From: Anaerolineaceae bacterium UBA5311
GTDB lineage: Bacteria > Chloroflexota > Anaerolineae > Anaerolineales > Anaerolineaceae
DNA: 46,460 nt
Direction: 5' to 3'
NCBI GenBank assembly: GCA_002411175.1
Contig: DHRN01000049.1
Span: 1-46,460, forward strand
In this document: positions 23,717 through 33,275 of the stretch, piece after piece
Position numbering within the stretch: position 1 is the stretch's first letter
Layout of the letters: each line of letters opens with the position of its first letter
Made by a program: the position numbers and the translations under genes
Notes under the pieces: model-generated
Seen by the model: the letters and a program-made list of their open reading frames with translations, nothing else
Databases searched by the model: none
Told to the model about the DNA's origin: nothing

Positions 23717-25525
23717 TCAATTATCATCCTGGCTGAAGATCAGGATGCTGTAAGGCGCAATATCCAGCATACCATGGTGGGATAAACCGTCTTTTACACC
23801 CTCACGGGCTTCGACATCAAAGCTCTTCGTGTTGGCAAAATCGTCACTGTAGATATGGGCATCACTATTCAGGCGCAGTCTCCACATTCCCCCATCCGGG
23901 AATCCTATCTTGTAACCCTGTCGAAATGTGTTCGCAAAATTGACTACAATAACCACATCATCGCCCTTGCCATGTTGATCCCAGCGTTGGAAGGCAAGCA
24001 TGTTTTGTTCTTCATTAACATGAAAAACATTGACAAACTGACCGCGCAGCCCCCGGGTGTTGTTTTTCCAGTTCCTGCGCAGGCGAATCAAGTCGCGATA
24101 CAGCCTGGTGATGCCATGAAAATCTTCATTCATAGCCCAATCCAGGGGCACATTGTCCTGAAACCAATCCCCCTGCAAAAATTCCTGTCCCTGGAAGATC
24201 ATCGGTATGCCCGGGGAAGTGAAAACCAATCCCGCTGCCAAAGTGGATCGCTTTTGAGCCAACCAGCTGGTGGGGTCCTGTGGGTCAACCTCTTGTGGTG
24301 CGCGCGCCTTGCCATTTGCGACTTCGTCGTGGCTTTCGCTATAGATTATCCTTTTAAATGCATCATCATTATACTTAAAGGTGACTAAATTTTTGAGCAG
24401 GTCCATCGAGCGCGATTCGTCTGCGACTGCTTCGATCATCGACCTGATCGGATGAACAAAATTGGCATCCCACTGGGCGTGAAAACCCGCGCCGCCCTGT
24501 TCAACAGCGGCTGTGATCGCTTCGTTGACTCGTAAATCTTCGGCAATCAGGATCGTATGCTCATGGTTTTCGAGAACTTCGGCATTGACATCCGCCATCA
24601 TCCTGAAGCCTTCCGGAAGCTGATTGCTTTCATTGCCATCGATTGTGCGGATATAGAGGGTGGAATCAAATCGCAGCCCATCAACGTGAAACTCATCCAG
24701 CCACATCAACACATTATCCCGGATAAACTGCCGGACTTCGGGGTGTCCGTAATCCGGTCGGGTCGCGCCCCAGGGGGTAATAGCCCGCTCGTCGTTGTAA
24801 AAATAGATGCCCCCATATTCACCTTCATGCCAGCCGTCAAAACGCCAAAGGTCCAGGTCAGTGGGTCCAAAATGGTTATAAACCACATCCTGTATTACAG
24901 AAAACCCGGCTTTATGGGCTTCTTTTACAAAATGTTTGTAGGCATCGGGACCGCCATAAGTGCTTTCGACTGCGAAAATGTTAGCTGGATTGTATCCCCA
25001 GGAATAATCACCAGGGAATTCAGCAATTGGCATTACCTGGATTACATTAACGCCTAACTTCTGTAAATGTTCAAATTTGAGAATTGCATCCTGAAAAGTG
25101 CCTGGTTTTCCCTCAGTTCCGGGTGTAAACGATCCAATATGCATCTCGTAAATTACCAGTTCGTTATGCGGTGAGAGTTGGTGTTGATCGCCCTGCCAAT
25201 CAAAACTGTTCAGGTCGTAAATAACGCTATTGCCTACCGAATTGACCACCTGGCGGGCATAGGGATCAACGCGATGGAACCGCTCTCCCTGGTATTGAAT
25301 TACATACTTATACTCCTGCCCTGGTTTCGCGCCAGGCACATCAGTGTACCAATAGCCACTGCCTTCATTTTCAAGCGGATGGGAACCTTCCTGCCATTGA
25401 TTAAATTCGCCCACAATCTCTATAAATTCAGCGTTAGGCGCCCAAACACGGAAAACCGTGCCTTCGCCATAGACGATCGCGCCCATCCCTTCGTGTTTGA
25501 TTTGATTTATATCTTTATTTACCAT
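23717..25525 (-). CDS. GH13 glucan branching enzyme-like protein
   Basis: A 602-residue glycoside hydrolase family 13 protein. It has an N-terminal CBM48/E-set domain (about 15-105: FRVWAPNAEFIEIVGEFNQW), the catalytic barrel (about 120-480) and a C-terminal all-beta domain. Catalytic residues are D287 in DGLRFDS, E329 in ILIAED and D400 in ESHDEV. The SHDEV motif and domain order point to 1,4-alpha-glucan branching enzyme or a close relative (such as maltooligosyltrehalose trehalohydrolase). No other glycogen gene is adjacent. It is transcribed alone, GAGGAACG before the ATG. The exact specificity is not decided. Confidence 0.85.
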   Translation of the reverse strand: MVNKDINQIKHEGMGAIVYGEGTVFRVWAPNAEFIEIVGEFNQWQEGSHPLENEGSGYWYTDVPGAKPGQEYKYVIQYQGERFHRVDPYARQVVNSVGNSVIYDLNSFDWQGDQHQLSPHNELVIYEMHIGSFTPGTEGKPGTFQDAILKFEHLQKLGVNVIQVMPIAEFPGDYSWGYNPANIFAVESTYGGPDAYKHFVKEAHKAGFSVIQDVVYNHFGPTDLDLWRFDGWHEGEYGGIYFYNDERAITPWGATRPDYGHPEVRQFIRDNVLMWLDEFHVDGLRFDSTLYIRTIDGNESNQLPEGFRMMADVNAEVLENHEHTILIAEDLRVNEAITAAVEQGGAGFHAQWDANFVHPIRSMIEAVADESRSMDLLKNLVTFKYNDDAFKRIIYSESHDEVANGKARAPQEVDPQDPTSWLAQKRSTLAAGLVFTSPGIPMIFQGQEFLQGDWFQDNVPLDWAMNEDFHGITRLYRDLIRLRRNWKNNTRGLRGQFVNVFHVNEEQNMLAFQRWDQHGKGDDVVIVVNFANTFRQGYKIGFPDGGMWRLRLNSDAHIYSDDFANTKSFDVEAREGVKDGLSHHGMLDIAPYSILIFSQDDN

Positions 25526-25557
25526 CGTTCCTCAATTCGAGTTTCGCCTTCAGTGAG

Positions 25558-25620
25558 AATAATAACCCAAATACAGGGCTGTGCTGCCACAAGATTAACA
25601 ACAGCCTGTAGTGTAACCAG
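25558..25620. other. Inverted repeat downstream of the ABC exporter gene
   Basis: ACAGGGCTGT and ACAGCCTGT pair with one bulged G across a loop of about 23 bases. It may terminate the exporter transcript; the region 25526-25749 has no gene otherwise. Confidence 0.35.
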
Positions 25621-25749
25621 GAATTAATCCGTGAAACTAACCACATCCTGTAAAAAGTGGATTAACCTGTCCGGAGTATTCCTTCCGTTTCCTGGGGCGA
25701 TTTTGCCCGCAGCCAGCCCAAAAGACCAGCCTCTGCTTAGAGCTTTCCG

Positions 25750-27627
25750 CTACCTGTATCCCTCTGCCTGCAAATTAAACAAATGCGCGTACCCCTGGTT
25801 GAGTGCTATCAACTCCTGGTGGCTGCCCAGTTCAACGATGCATCCTTCGCTCAAAACCACGATCCGGTCTGCCATGCGTACCGTTGAAAAACGGTGTGAG
25901 ATCAACACCGCAATACGCCCTTCCATCAGTTCTCTGAAGCGTAAAAATATCTGATATTCAGCTTCCGCGTCCAAGGCTGATGTCGGTTCATCCAAAATCA
26001 ACACTTCAGCCTTGCGCATGAACGCTCTCGACAAAGCGATTTTTTGCCATTGTCCGCCCGAGAGCTCATGTCCCCTGTTCCAACGCCGACCGAGCACCGT
26101 ATCATAACCATCAGCCAGCTCCGCCACCACTTCGTCCGCCCCGCCTTTATTCGCTGCCTCTTCGATGCGGCTGTGATCGTCCAGATCTTCTATCTGACCA
26201 AAGCCAATGTTTTCTCTCACGCTAAATTGGTAACACACATAATCCTGAAAAATTACACCAAATCGTTGGTGCAGGCTCTTCAGATCGATTTCCCTCAAGT
26301 CGATGCCGTCAATGGTGATGCGTCCCTCGGTCGGGTCATACAATCGGGTGAGCAGTTTGATCAAGGTTGTCTTGCCAGCGCCATTCAACCCCACCAGGGC
26401 GATGCTTTCACCAGCCTCTATAAACAGGTTGATGTTTTTCAAAACCATTTTTTCGGAGCCGGGATATCTGAACGACACATTCTCGAAGCGAATGCCCTTT
26501 TCGATCGGCGCCGGCGCGATGATTCCATCCTCCACAGAAACCAGGGCTGGCTCCACCTGCAGGAAATCGATCAGGTTATCAAGGTAGAGGTTGTTTTCGT
26601 ATAACGAGCTGAAGTTACGCAGCAATTGCTGTACTGCCGTTTGGGACTGCCTGAACACGCTCAGGAACATGGTCATATCGCCCAAGGTGACTGCCTGCGC
26701 AATCGTTCGGATAATAACCCAGATATAGCTGGCATAATATGCCAGGTTCGAAAGCATGCCCCATGCCAGGCTGGCAAAAGTATTTTTACGAGCAATAACC
26801 CGGTCTTCCTCCAGGAATTGTGTCGAAAGCTTCAGGTAGCGGTTTTTCAATGCCTCCCCCAAACCAAACAACTTGACTTCTTTTATCGATTCGTTGCTGG
26901 TGAGCAGCGTTTCAATATACCGTAACAACCTCGCTTCGGGGGCGCGCCTGGTAAGTGCCCTGAACGACATCTCTGCAAACCGTGAGTTGGAAAGAAAATT
27001 TGGGATCGCAGCCAGGATCACCACCACCGCGAGCCACGGGCTAAACCCAACCAACAGAATCACCAGCGAAACGAGTGTGATTAGCTGTTGTGCCACCTGT
27101 GAGATGGCTGTCACAATCGCCAATGCTGAGCTGTCAGAGCGCATTCGCGCGTTTTGCATCGAATCGTAAAAAACGGGATCTTCATAGTATTGCAGATCAA
27201 GCCCAATCGCTTTTTCGATAATCAGCGTGTTGACGTGTCTTGCCAGCATGGAGCGCAAGACGTTGTTGGATAAGCCTTGCAGCGAATTCAACAGTGTTCT
27301 CAGAAACAACAACCCAAATTCCGCTGCCACATATGGCAAGACCATGCTGATACCCTGGTTTACATCCGCCCCCATATTGATCGCCCCCAAAATCTGGTCA
27401 ACGATCATCTTGCCCACCCACGATTGGGCGGCAGGCATCAAGGCGATGAAGGGGATCATGCCAAAGCTGAGCAGTGTGTGGGTTTTGCTGGCTTTCCAAA
27501 CCAGCTGGAACGCGTAGGGAGTGTTGCGCAGCGCGTCCGTGGTATCTTTCAGGCTGCCGGTTATTTTTTGGATGAGATTCTGGTTATTGTTCTGTGACGC
27601 TTTGCCGGGTTTGTTGTCAAATTGCAT
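25750..27627 (-). CDS. ABC transporter, fused permease and ATPase (exporter type)
   Basis: About 625 residues. An N-terminal membrane domain with about six helices occupies roughly residues 40-345. The C-terminal ATPase has Walker A (GLNGAGKTT), a Q-loop (VIFQDY), the LSGGQWQKIALSRA signature, Walker B (VLILDEPTSALD) and the switch histidine (LISHRF). This is a half-transporter of the MsbA/LmrA type that works as a homodimer or with another half. The substrate is unknown. The start is the ATG at 27627; an in-frame TTG three codons upstream is the longer alternative. A TATAAT on the minus strand near 27664 is a possible -10 box. Confidence 0.93.
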   Translation of the reverse strand: MQFDNKPGKASQNNNQNLIQKITGSLKDTTDALRNTPYAFQLVWKASKTHTLLSFGMIPFIALMPAAQSWVGKMIVDQILGAINMGADVNQGISMVLPYVAAEFGLLFLRTLLNSLQGLSNNVLRSMLARHVNTLIIEKAIGLDLQYYEDPVFYDSMQNARMRSDSSALAIVTAISQVAQQLITLVSLVILLVGFSPWLAVVVILAAIPNFLSNSRFAEMSFRALTRRAPEARLLRYIETLLTSNESIKEVKLFGLGEALKNRYLKLSTQFLEEDRVIARKNTFASLAWGMLSNLAYYASYIWVIIRTIAQAVTLGDMTMFLSVFRQSQTAVQQLLRNFSSLYENNLYLDNLIDFLQVEPALVSVEDGIIAPAPIEKGIRFENVSFRYPGSEKMVLKNINLFIEAGESIALVGLNGAGKTTLIKLLTRLYDPTEGRITIDGIDLREIDLKSLHQRFGVIFQDYVCYQFSVRENIGFGQIEDLDDHSRIEEAANKGGADEVVAELADGYDTVLGRRWNRGHELSGGQWQKIALSRAFMRKAEVLILDEPTSALDAEAEYQIFLRFRELMEGRIAVLISHRFSTVRMADRIVVLSEGCIVELGSHQELIALNQGYAHLFNLQAEGYR

Positions 27628-27691
27628 GTTTCTCAATTCTTCGTTATGGAATGCCCCGATTATACTCGACGAAATGGCGAATTAAGCCCAA

Positions 27692-28066
27692 TCAGACGGG
27701 TGGCTCCCAGAGCTCGATCCGATTCCCTTCCGGGTCGGTCACCCAGCCAAAGAGACCCTGTTCACTCTCTTCGATGCGTTCGTCCACCTCACAACCCTCT
27801 TCCTTTAAGACTGCCAGCAGCGCTTTCAGATCATCCACGCGGTAGTTGATCATGAAATCGGCTTTGCCAGGTGAAAAATATTCATCCTCTGATGGAAAAA
27901 CAGACCAAATCTGGTATCCAGGGTTTTTTTCGCCAATATTGGTGAACATTACTGACCCACCCCAGGCTTCCAGTTTAATCCCAAGGTGCTGTCTGTACCA
28001 TTCGCGCAAACTCTCCGGATCTTTTGCTTTGAAAAAAATCCCTCCAATTCCCGTCACTCTGTTCAT
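27692..28066 (-). CDS. VOC family (glyoxalase/bleomycin-resistance-like) protein
   Basis: A 124-residue single vicinal-oxygen-chelate domain pair. Signs are GIGGIFFKAKDPESLREWY at the start of the first module and ADFMINYRVDDLKALLAVLK at the second, ending WVTDPEGNRIELWEPP. The terminal ExW and the D/N pattern are typical of small VOC proteins that bind a metal. The substrate cannot be told. CTGGAGGAC precedes the ATG. It stands alone, downstream of a terminator. Confidence 0.9.
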   Translation of the reverse strand: MNRVTGIGGIFFKAKDPESLREWYRQHLGIKLEAWGGSVMFTNIGEKNPGYQIWSVFPSEDEYFSPGKADFMINYRVDDLKALLAVLKEEGCEVDERIEESEQGLFGWVTDPEGNRIELWEPPV

Positions 28067-28100
28067 AAAGTCCTCCAGATTATTTTCTGTACAAATTTTA

Positions 28101-28130
28101 ACAAAAAACGCCTGTTTGTGGACAGGCGTT
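28101..28130 (-). terminator. Terminator after the DUF35 gene
   Basis: On the minus strand AACGCCTG, an eight-base loop and CAGGCGTT are followed by TTTTTGTT. Both the perfect stem and the T-run are present, 20 bases after the stop of the gene at 28151. Confidence 0.88.
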
Positions 28131-28150
28131 CTGCAATTGTAAAGACAAAA

Positions 28151-28552
28151 TTATTTTGCCATCACTGGTCTGAATTTATATCCATAAACGATCATGCCGC
28201 GTTCATCGCCATCATTACGTATCTTGCGTGTGACCATCTCCACCGGCATGCCAATTCGCACGGGTTCGTCACCCAGGTCGGTCAGCTGAGCGGTAACGAG
28301 CGGACCTTCATTCAATTTGACCATCGCCACGGTATAAGGGGCTTGCTCTTCAAAGCCGGCAGGCGCGTTGGAAATGAGTGTGTATGAATAAACTTCGCCT
28401 TGTCCGCTGAAGCTGAAGGGAGTTTTCGCTTCGCCGCCGCATTCAGGGCAGACATCCCGGGGAGGGAAAATTTTAACCTGGCAATGTGGGCAAACTTCTC
28501 CCTGCAAAGCGTAACGTTGTTTTTTCAATCTCCAGATTCGTGGAACTTCCAT
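28151..28552 (-). CDS. Zn-ribbon OB-fold protein (DUF35)
   Basis: A 133-residue protein with an N-terminal rubredoxin-like zinc ribbon, C21-x2-C24 and C35-x2-C38, followed by an OB-fold (GEVYSYTLISNAP ... YTVAMVKLNEGPLV ... RIGMPVEMV). DUF35 proteins act as acyl-CoA partners of thiolases and HMG-CoA synthase-like enzymes. No such partner is adjacent here, so it is an orphan. GGAGAAAT stands before the ATG and a terminator follows it. Confidence 0.9.
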   Translation of the reverse strand: MEVPRIWRLKKQRYALQGEVCPHCQVKIFPPRDVCPECGGEAKTPFSFSGQGEVYSYTLISNAPAGFEEQAPYTVAMVKLNEGPLVTAQLTDLGDEPVRIGMPVEMVTRKIRNDGDERGMIVYGYKFRPVMAK

Positions 28553-28776
28553 ACTAATTTCTCCTGTAACGGTGTTAACAGCATCCAGTTTAGGGGATGG
28601 AGACTATCAGAAACTCTCAAAAAGGGGTCCTCCAGGCGATTTACCAGTCTCTGCTCTTGCGCAATACCCGCTAAACCCTGTTGTTTCAGGAGAAATCATT
28701 CCCGAAAGGTTGACCAGGAAAACCACTAAAAATGTTTCAGGTGCCACTGTGGTTAAAATTCAAACTATAAATAATA

Positions 28777-28782
28777 TATAAT
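28777..28782 (+). promoter_or_regulatory. -10 box of a probable leaderless promoter
   Basis: TATAAT, six bases (tcacgc), then the ATG at 28789. No Shine-Dalgarno sequence precedes that ATG, in keeping with leaderless translation. Confidence 0.65.
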
Positions 28783-28788
28783 TCACGC

Positions 28789-30012
28789 ATGCCCAGCCTC
28801 CACACGCTCTCAAAAAGCCAGGCTCAACAATTGATGCTCGCCAGCCTGGCGTTATTAAAAAACCTGCGCAGAAAAGCTATCAAGGAAGACTTGCTCACTG
28901 TAATCAGGCAGATTCACAATCTCCAGTTGGACACCATATCCGTGGTCGCCCGCGCTCATCTTCATATTCTCTGGTCGCGCCTGGGCAACTATAACCCTGC
29001 CTGGCTGGAAGAACTGCACGCTCAGGGTGATCTGTTTGAATACTTCTCTCATGGGGTCTGCCTTTTGCCAATAGAATATTACCCATTAATCCGTGCGCGC
29101 ATGCTCAACAAGTTTATGGGCTGGAACATGATAGAAGAATGGGGTCAACAAAACGCGGACATCACTCAGAAAGTGCTTGAGCATGTCCGTCAAAATGGCG
29201 AAGTGCGCGTTTCTGACTTTAAGAATAAAACTCCAGGAGGGGCATGGTGGGACTGGAAGGCAGAAAAGCTCGCCCTCGAGAATCTCTATTATCATGGCGA
29301 ACTGATGATCTCCCGGCGCGATAAATTCCAACGTGTTTATGACCTGCGTGAGAGCGTCCTGCCAAACTGGGACGATCAGGCAGCCCCTGCTTATGAAGAA
29401 GCGGTCAAAGCGCTCGTCCTGAAAGCAGTCAATGCGCTGGGTGTTGCCAACAGCACCTGGGCAGCCAATTATTTCTATTTTAAGAAAGGCGAAACTGGAG
29501 CCGCACTGAAAGCGCTTGAGCAAGAGGGCAAAATACTAAAAGTCAGCATTGAAAATTTGAAGGGCGGTCCCTTTTTCGTCCCTCGTGAGGACCCGTCGCT
29601 GCTTATTGCTGCCTTAAACAACAAGCTGAATCCGACGATGACCACCATCTTATCGCCCTTTGACCCCCTGGTAAGCGACCGTGGTCGCTCCCGAGAGCTG
29701 TTTGATTTCGATTATCAAATCGAGTGTTATACCCCAGCCCCCAAAAGAAAGTATGGTTATTTCGTCCTCCCGGTTCTGCACAAAGGCAAACTGGTTGGCA
29801 GAATGGATGCGAAAGTCTGGCGTAAAGAAAAGCGTCTGCAAGTGATCAAGTTATTCCTTGAACCCGGCATAAAGGTCAGCATCCCACTCACCAGGGACCT
29901 TTCAGGCAGCTTAAAATCCTATGCCAGCTGGCAGGGGCTCGATACGGTTGAAATTGATCTGAGTGACCCGGAAGCATTCAAAGAAGCGCTTCAGGCAGAA
30001 TTGAAGGCTTAG
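28789..30012 (+). CDS. YcaQ-like winged-helix protein (DNA crosslink glycosylase family)
   Basis: A 407-residue member of the HTH_42/YcaQ (AlkX) family. The N terminus has LHTLSKSQAQQLMLASL and the conserved IHNLQLDTISVVARAHLH, with the QxD motif thought to be catalytic. The central part is made of winged-helix repeats, and the C-terminal half has LSPFDPLVSDRGRS, a family signature. E. coli YcaQ unhooks interstrand DNA crosslinks; whether this relative does so is inference. The stop overlaps the stop of the convergent 2H gene by three bases. Confidence 0.88.
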   Translation: MPSLHTLSKSQAQQLMLASLALLKNLRRKAIKEDLLTVIRQIHNLQLDTISVVARAHLHILWSRLGNYNPAWLEELHAQGDLFEYFSHGVCLLPIEYYPLIRARMLNKFMGWNMIEEWGQQNADITQKVLEHVRQNGEVRVSDFKNKTPGGAWWDWKAEKLALENLYYHGELMISRRDKFQRVYDLRESVLPNWDDQAAPAYEEAVKALVLKAVNALGVANSTWAANYFYFKKGETGAALKALEQEGKILKVSIENLKGGPFFVPREDPSLLIAALNNKLNPTMTTILSPFDPLVSDRGRSRELFDFDYQIECYTPAPKRKYGYFVLPVLHKGKLVGRMDAKVWRKEKRLQVIKLFLEPGIKVSIPLTRDLSGSLKSYASWQGLDTVEIDLSDPEAFKEALQAELKA

Positions 30013-30575
30013 TCAGCAGCTAAAGTTCCTGGTTTGCTTGCAGAGCCAAAAGGAAATTGCTTCTCAACTATAGCCTTTGTGTCAGCAGTCAGATACACCA
30101 TTGACACGCTGTCTGCTTTCATTTCCCAGCGCAGATCCTTGGTTGCCAGAAACCGGCGCACCTGGGGCAGTTTCAGCCAGCTGCGTTCGTCCATCGATAG
30201 GGTTATGTGTGGCACCCAGTTTTCAATGCTATAGAGCATGGATGGATTATCACACCAGGGAATCAATTTCTCCCACAAAAGCCGGTGGAAACTGAGCAGT
30301 TCTTCCGATTCCACCACTCTCAGGTAGACAATCGGTCTGTCAGCAGAAAACCAGGTGATGATATCAGTCTGAACCACGAAAGGGCTCACACTTTGAAGCG
30401 TCTCTTCCAAAACAGCCGCGTATCCCGTTTTGTAATCATCCCCCAGTTGCCATGTAAAATGTGGCATGGGGGTGGTGTACATATGTCTGAATCCGAAACG
30501 CTCTTCCAGATCGCCCCATAATGACATAATGGTCTGAAAATAGGGTTCAGGCAGTATGGTGACCAATGCTCTCAT
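30009..30575 (-). CDS. 2'-5' RNA ligase-like / 2H phosphoesterase
   Basis: A 188-residue protein with the two HxT motifs of the 2H phosphoesterase superfamily: H39-F-T41 and H121-I-T123, about 80 residues apart as expected. The two-lobed beta core is evident from the alternating strands. Family members act on 2',5' or cyclic phosphate ends of RNA or nucleotides; the substrate here is unknown. It is convergent with and overlaps the YcaQ-like gene. The upstream gene on the other strand starts 67 bases away, leaving space for divergent promoters. Confidence 0.82.
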   Translation of the reverse strand: MRALVTILPEPYFQTIMSLWGDLEERFGFRHMYTTPMPHFTWQLGDDYKTGYAAVLEETLQSVSPFVVQTDIITWFSADRPIVYLRVVESEELLSFHRLLWEKLIPWCDNPSMLYSIENWVPHITLSMDERSWLKLPQVRRFLATKDLRWEMKADSVSMVYLTADTKAIVEKQFPFGSASKPGTLAAD

Positions 30576-30641
30576 GGTCCTTAAAATATATCACAGGTAT
30601 CTACCTGACAAACAATATTTTCAAGTCGTGTTATTATCCAA

Positions 30642-31850
30642 ATGATGGAAAACAAGCAAGACACAACGTTCTCCAACTTGTCATCCACGGACGCTGCCAA
30701 CAATTCGAACTCGCTCCCGGATCAGCAGCTTGCCAGTAAGTTTTGGGAACGTATTAAACAATTAGGGCTTTTCAACACGCTCCTGCGCGCTGCCACGTTA
30801 ATCGCCACTGTGCTGGTGATGATTGCGGTGGTTATGATTTTTGAGCGTTTTTATATCAGCGCCGATGGCAGCCTGACAACTCAACTGCAAATCCCCGAAC
30901 CCGTCCAGGCATTCGCTTTCGGAGATGTTTACGCGCCTCCGCTGCTTTCAAACCTGCCCAGGGACGATAATCCTGCCTTGACGCGCAGGTCTTCTTTGGA
31001 CACTGTCTTGCCTATGCGCAGCCGCGCTGGGATCACCACCTACCAGGTCGAACCTGGTGACACGCTCTTCTCAATAGCGGCACGCTTCAACCTCTTACCC
31101 GAAACTATCCTCTGGAGCAACCGCTACAACATTGGCGATGATCCCCACATGATCTTCCCCGGTCAGGAGCTGATTATCATGCCTGTCGATGGCACGATGC
31201 ACATCTGGTCTGCCGGCGAGGGTCTCAATGGCGTCGCTGACTTTTACCAGGTCAGCCTGGAAACGATCATCAGTTATCCCGGCAACAACCTTAACATGGC
31301 TTCCCTCGGAGATCTTTCCAACCCCAACATCCAACCAGGCACGCGCCTGGTTATTCCTGGCGGAAAGGGACAATACTCCGACTGGCGCATCCCCAATATC
31401 ACCCGCGAAGACCCTGCCGTTGCTCTCAACGTCGGTCCTGGCGCCTGTCCCGAAAGCTATGACGGCGTGCTTGGAACGTTGACGTTCACCTGGCCCATCA
31501 GCAACCACAGTCTCTCCGGATACGATTACACACCTTCTGCCAATCACTTTGGCATCGATATCGGTGGACAGGTTGGCGATCCGGTTTACACTGCAGACAA
31601 CGGCGTGGTCGTCTTCGCCGGCTGGAACGACTGGGGCTATGGCAACATGGTCGTAGTCGACCACGGTGAAGGCTGGCAATCCTTGTATGCCCATATGAGC
31701 ACGGTCGAGGTCACTTGCGGACAGGAAGTCTATCGGGGCGACCTCGTGGGTACAGTCGGCGAAACCGGTATGGCTCTGGGTCCACACCTGCATTTTGAGC
31801 TCCGAAACGACGAATATGGTCGCGTGAATCCATGGGACTTTTTACAATGA
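30642..31850 (+). CDS. LysM and M23 peptidase-domain protein
   Basis: A 402-residue membrane-anchored endopeptidase. A cytoplasmic N-terminal segment is followed by one membrane helix (about 47-67), then two LysM modules (about 133-180 and 186-238) and an M23 (LytM) domain (about 277-400). Zinc ligands and catalytic residues are present: H302 and D306 in NHFGIDIGG, H351 in LYAHM, H382 and H384 in GPHLHFE. It should cleave peptidoglycan cross-bridges outside the membrane. A TATTAT at 30632 lies four and seven bases before the two ATGs, 30642 and 30645; the second fits leaderless spacing. The next gene overlaps it as ATGA. Confidence 0.93.
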   Translation: MMENKQDTTFSNLSSTDAANNSNSLPDQQLASKFWERIKQLGLFNTLLRAATLIATVLVMIAVVMIFERFYISADGSLTTQLQIPEPVQAFAFGDVYAPPLLSNLPRDDNPALTRRSSLDTVLPMRSRAGITTYQVEPGDTLFSIAARFNLLPETILWSNRYNIGDDPHMIFPGQELIIMPVDGTMHIWSAGEGLNGVADFYQVSLETIISYPGNNLNMASLGDLSNPNIQPGTRLVIPGGKGQYSDWRIPNITREDPAVALNVGPGACPESYDGVLGTLTFTWPISNHSLSGYDYTPSANHFGIDIGGQVGDPVYTADNGVVVFAGWNDWGYGNMVVVDHGEGWQSLYAHMSTVEVTCGQEVYRGDLVGTVGETGMALGPHLHFELRNDEYGRVNPWDFLQ

Positions 31851-32680
31851 ACCGTCTTAACCTAAGTCTTATGTTTTTGTTGCTCATCGTGCTTTTGCCG
31901 GCTTGTTCGATGCTTAATCCTGTACCAACGCAAACTGCCACTCCTACAGTTACCAAGACCCTCACACCAAGCCCAACAGCAACCAATACTCTCATACCAA
32001 CCGCCACCCAAACCGCCACGCCGCTCCCTCCCACACCGACTGCCACGATGACAGCGAAAGAAAAAGCCGAGCAACAACTGTGGTTGGGCAGTCTCGAATT
32101 CGAAGCATTTACCCCCGAGGATGCCGACCAGGTTGCCAGGCGGATCAGCTACGCTTCGGGTCCCCATGAATCTGCAGATAACATGTGCGGTCCCTTGACC
32201 GTTGCCATTATGAAAGCCGGCGGCTACCTGCCCGAAGACGCCTCAGAACACGAAATGTGGCTCTTGTGTCCCCGCGAAGACAATCCCGAGTGTTATGGGC
32301 TCGAAATCCTGAACCGCGAATTCTTTCCGCGGGAAGATTATGACTATATCAGGGTCGAAGAGAGCCTTGGCACCTACGATTGGAAGAAAAACCCCCTTCA
32401 GCCCGGAGACTGGCTCTACTTGTTTGTTCGTAAAGGCATCTCCAATTACACCGGTTTTGACCACATGATTGTTGTCACCCGCGTGGATGAGGACGGGGCT
32501 GCCTACTCGGTAACCAACATTAACTATGGTGATGGGTTTGTGATCACCGAAGCGCTGCTTTACGATCCTGACAAACCGGGCAAAGGTTTGTTTTACGATC
32601 TTACCAATGACAGTCTTCGTAAAGAGCTGGGGATGACCGGAACCGACGGTTTTTTGCTTATCCGGGTAAAAAATCCATAA
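31847..32680 (+). CDS. Lipoprotein with a papain-like (C39/NlpC-type) cysteine peptidase domain
   Basis: A 277-residue lipoprotein. The signal peptide ends in the lipobox LLPAC with C20, and residues 25-68 form a Thr/Pro-rich spacer. The C-terminal domain has a likely catalytic C114 in DNMCGPLTVA and H206 in GFDHMIVVTRV, followed by N224 in SVTNINY. This is the Cys-His-Asn order of papain-like peptidases. The frame is open further upstream (31832), but the ATG at 31847 gives the signal peptide and an ATGA overlap with the M23 gene. Coupling suggests a joint wall-remodelling role. The exact family is uncertain. Confidence 0.75.
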   Translation: MNRLNLSLMFLLLIVLLPACSMLNPVPTQTATPTVTKTLTPSPTATNTLIPTATQTATPLPPTPTATMTAKEKAEQQLWLGSLEFEAFTPEDADQVARRISYASGPHESADNMCGPLTVAIMKAGGYLPEDASEHEMWLLCPREDNPECYGLEILNREFFPREDYDYIRVEESLGTYDWKKNPLQPGDWLYLFVRKGISNYTGFDHMIVVTRVDEDGAAYSVTNINYGDGFVITEALLYDPDKPGKGLFYDLTNDSLRKELGMTGTDGFLLIRVKNP

Positions 32681-32795
32681 ACCTCTGATACAAAATTTAA
32701 CATCTTTGTTACACTTTATGTTATAGTAAAACTAATATGTTTGCCACGCACATTAAGGCGTGGTAAGAGTAAATTTAACTTGTCTGGAGATTGAA

Positions 32796-33233
32796 ATGGA
32801 AAAAGAAGATTTTGTTTGGGAAATGTGGCATTTGACCCGCGATTTGGAACGCACTCGTTTGGGGCTTTGCATGGATTTTTGCAAAAAATATGGTTTAACC
32901 CAACAGCAACTGCGCATTTTGCTTCAAATACGAACCTTGGGATCAACGACCCTGACCCAACTCTCACAAGATTTGGATATCAACCCTGGAAACCTGAGTA
33001 AAACCTGTAAAGCATTGGAAGAAGCCGCCTTCATCACTCGCAAACGCCATGACGACGATAAACGCGTCTGGACCATCGAACTGGACAAAAAGGGCACGGA
33101 AGTGACCGCTCTCATCGTCCAGCATATTCATGACATTTTTGGGTCATTCTCTTCCAGGCATAGCGACGAAGAGATGAACGACCTGCTCACGCTGCTGCGT
33201 GAATACGTCCAGTTCTACCGAAATTTGCCTTAG
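32796..33233 (+). CDS. MarR family transcriptional regulator
   Basis: A 145-residue winged-helix regulator. The DNA-binding part runs LTQQQLRILLQIR, then TLTQLSQDLDINPGNLSKTCKALEEAAFITRKRHDDDKRVWTIELDKKG-like; the wing has the usual DDxR. The start at 32796 is chosen because GGAG stands six bases upstream, whereas the upstream in-frame start at 32760 lacks a ribosome site. The ligand and regulon are unknown. It lies 48 bases before a MEMO-family gene with its own promoter-like box. Confidence 0.92.
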   Translation: MEKEDFVWEMWHLTRDLERTRLGLCMDFCKKYGLTQQQLRILLQIRTLGSTTLTQLSQDLDINPGNLSKTCKALEEAAFITRKRHDDDKRVWTIELDKKGTEVTALIVQHIHDIFGSFSSRHSDEEMNDLLTLLREYVQFYRNLP

Positions 33234-33269
33234 TAAAAGAAGAATCTTTTATCAATCCAGTCAGCGTGC

Positions 33270-33275
33270 TAAAAT
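33270..33275 (+). promoter_or_regulatory. -10-like box of a probable leaderless promoter
   Basis: TAAAAT, six bases (agagtc), then the ATG at 33282. It shares the N6 geometry of the boxes at 6681, 23409 and 28777. Confidence 0.5.
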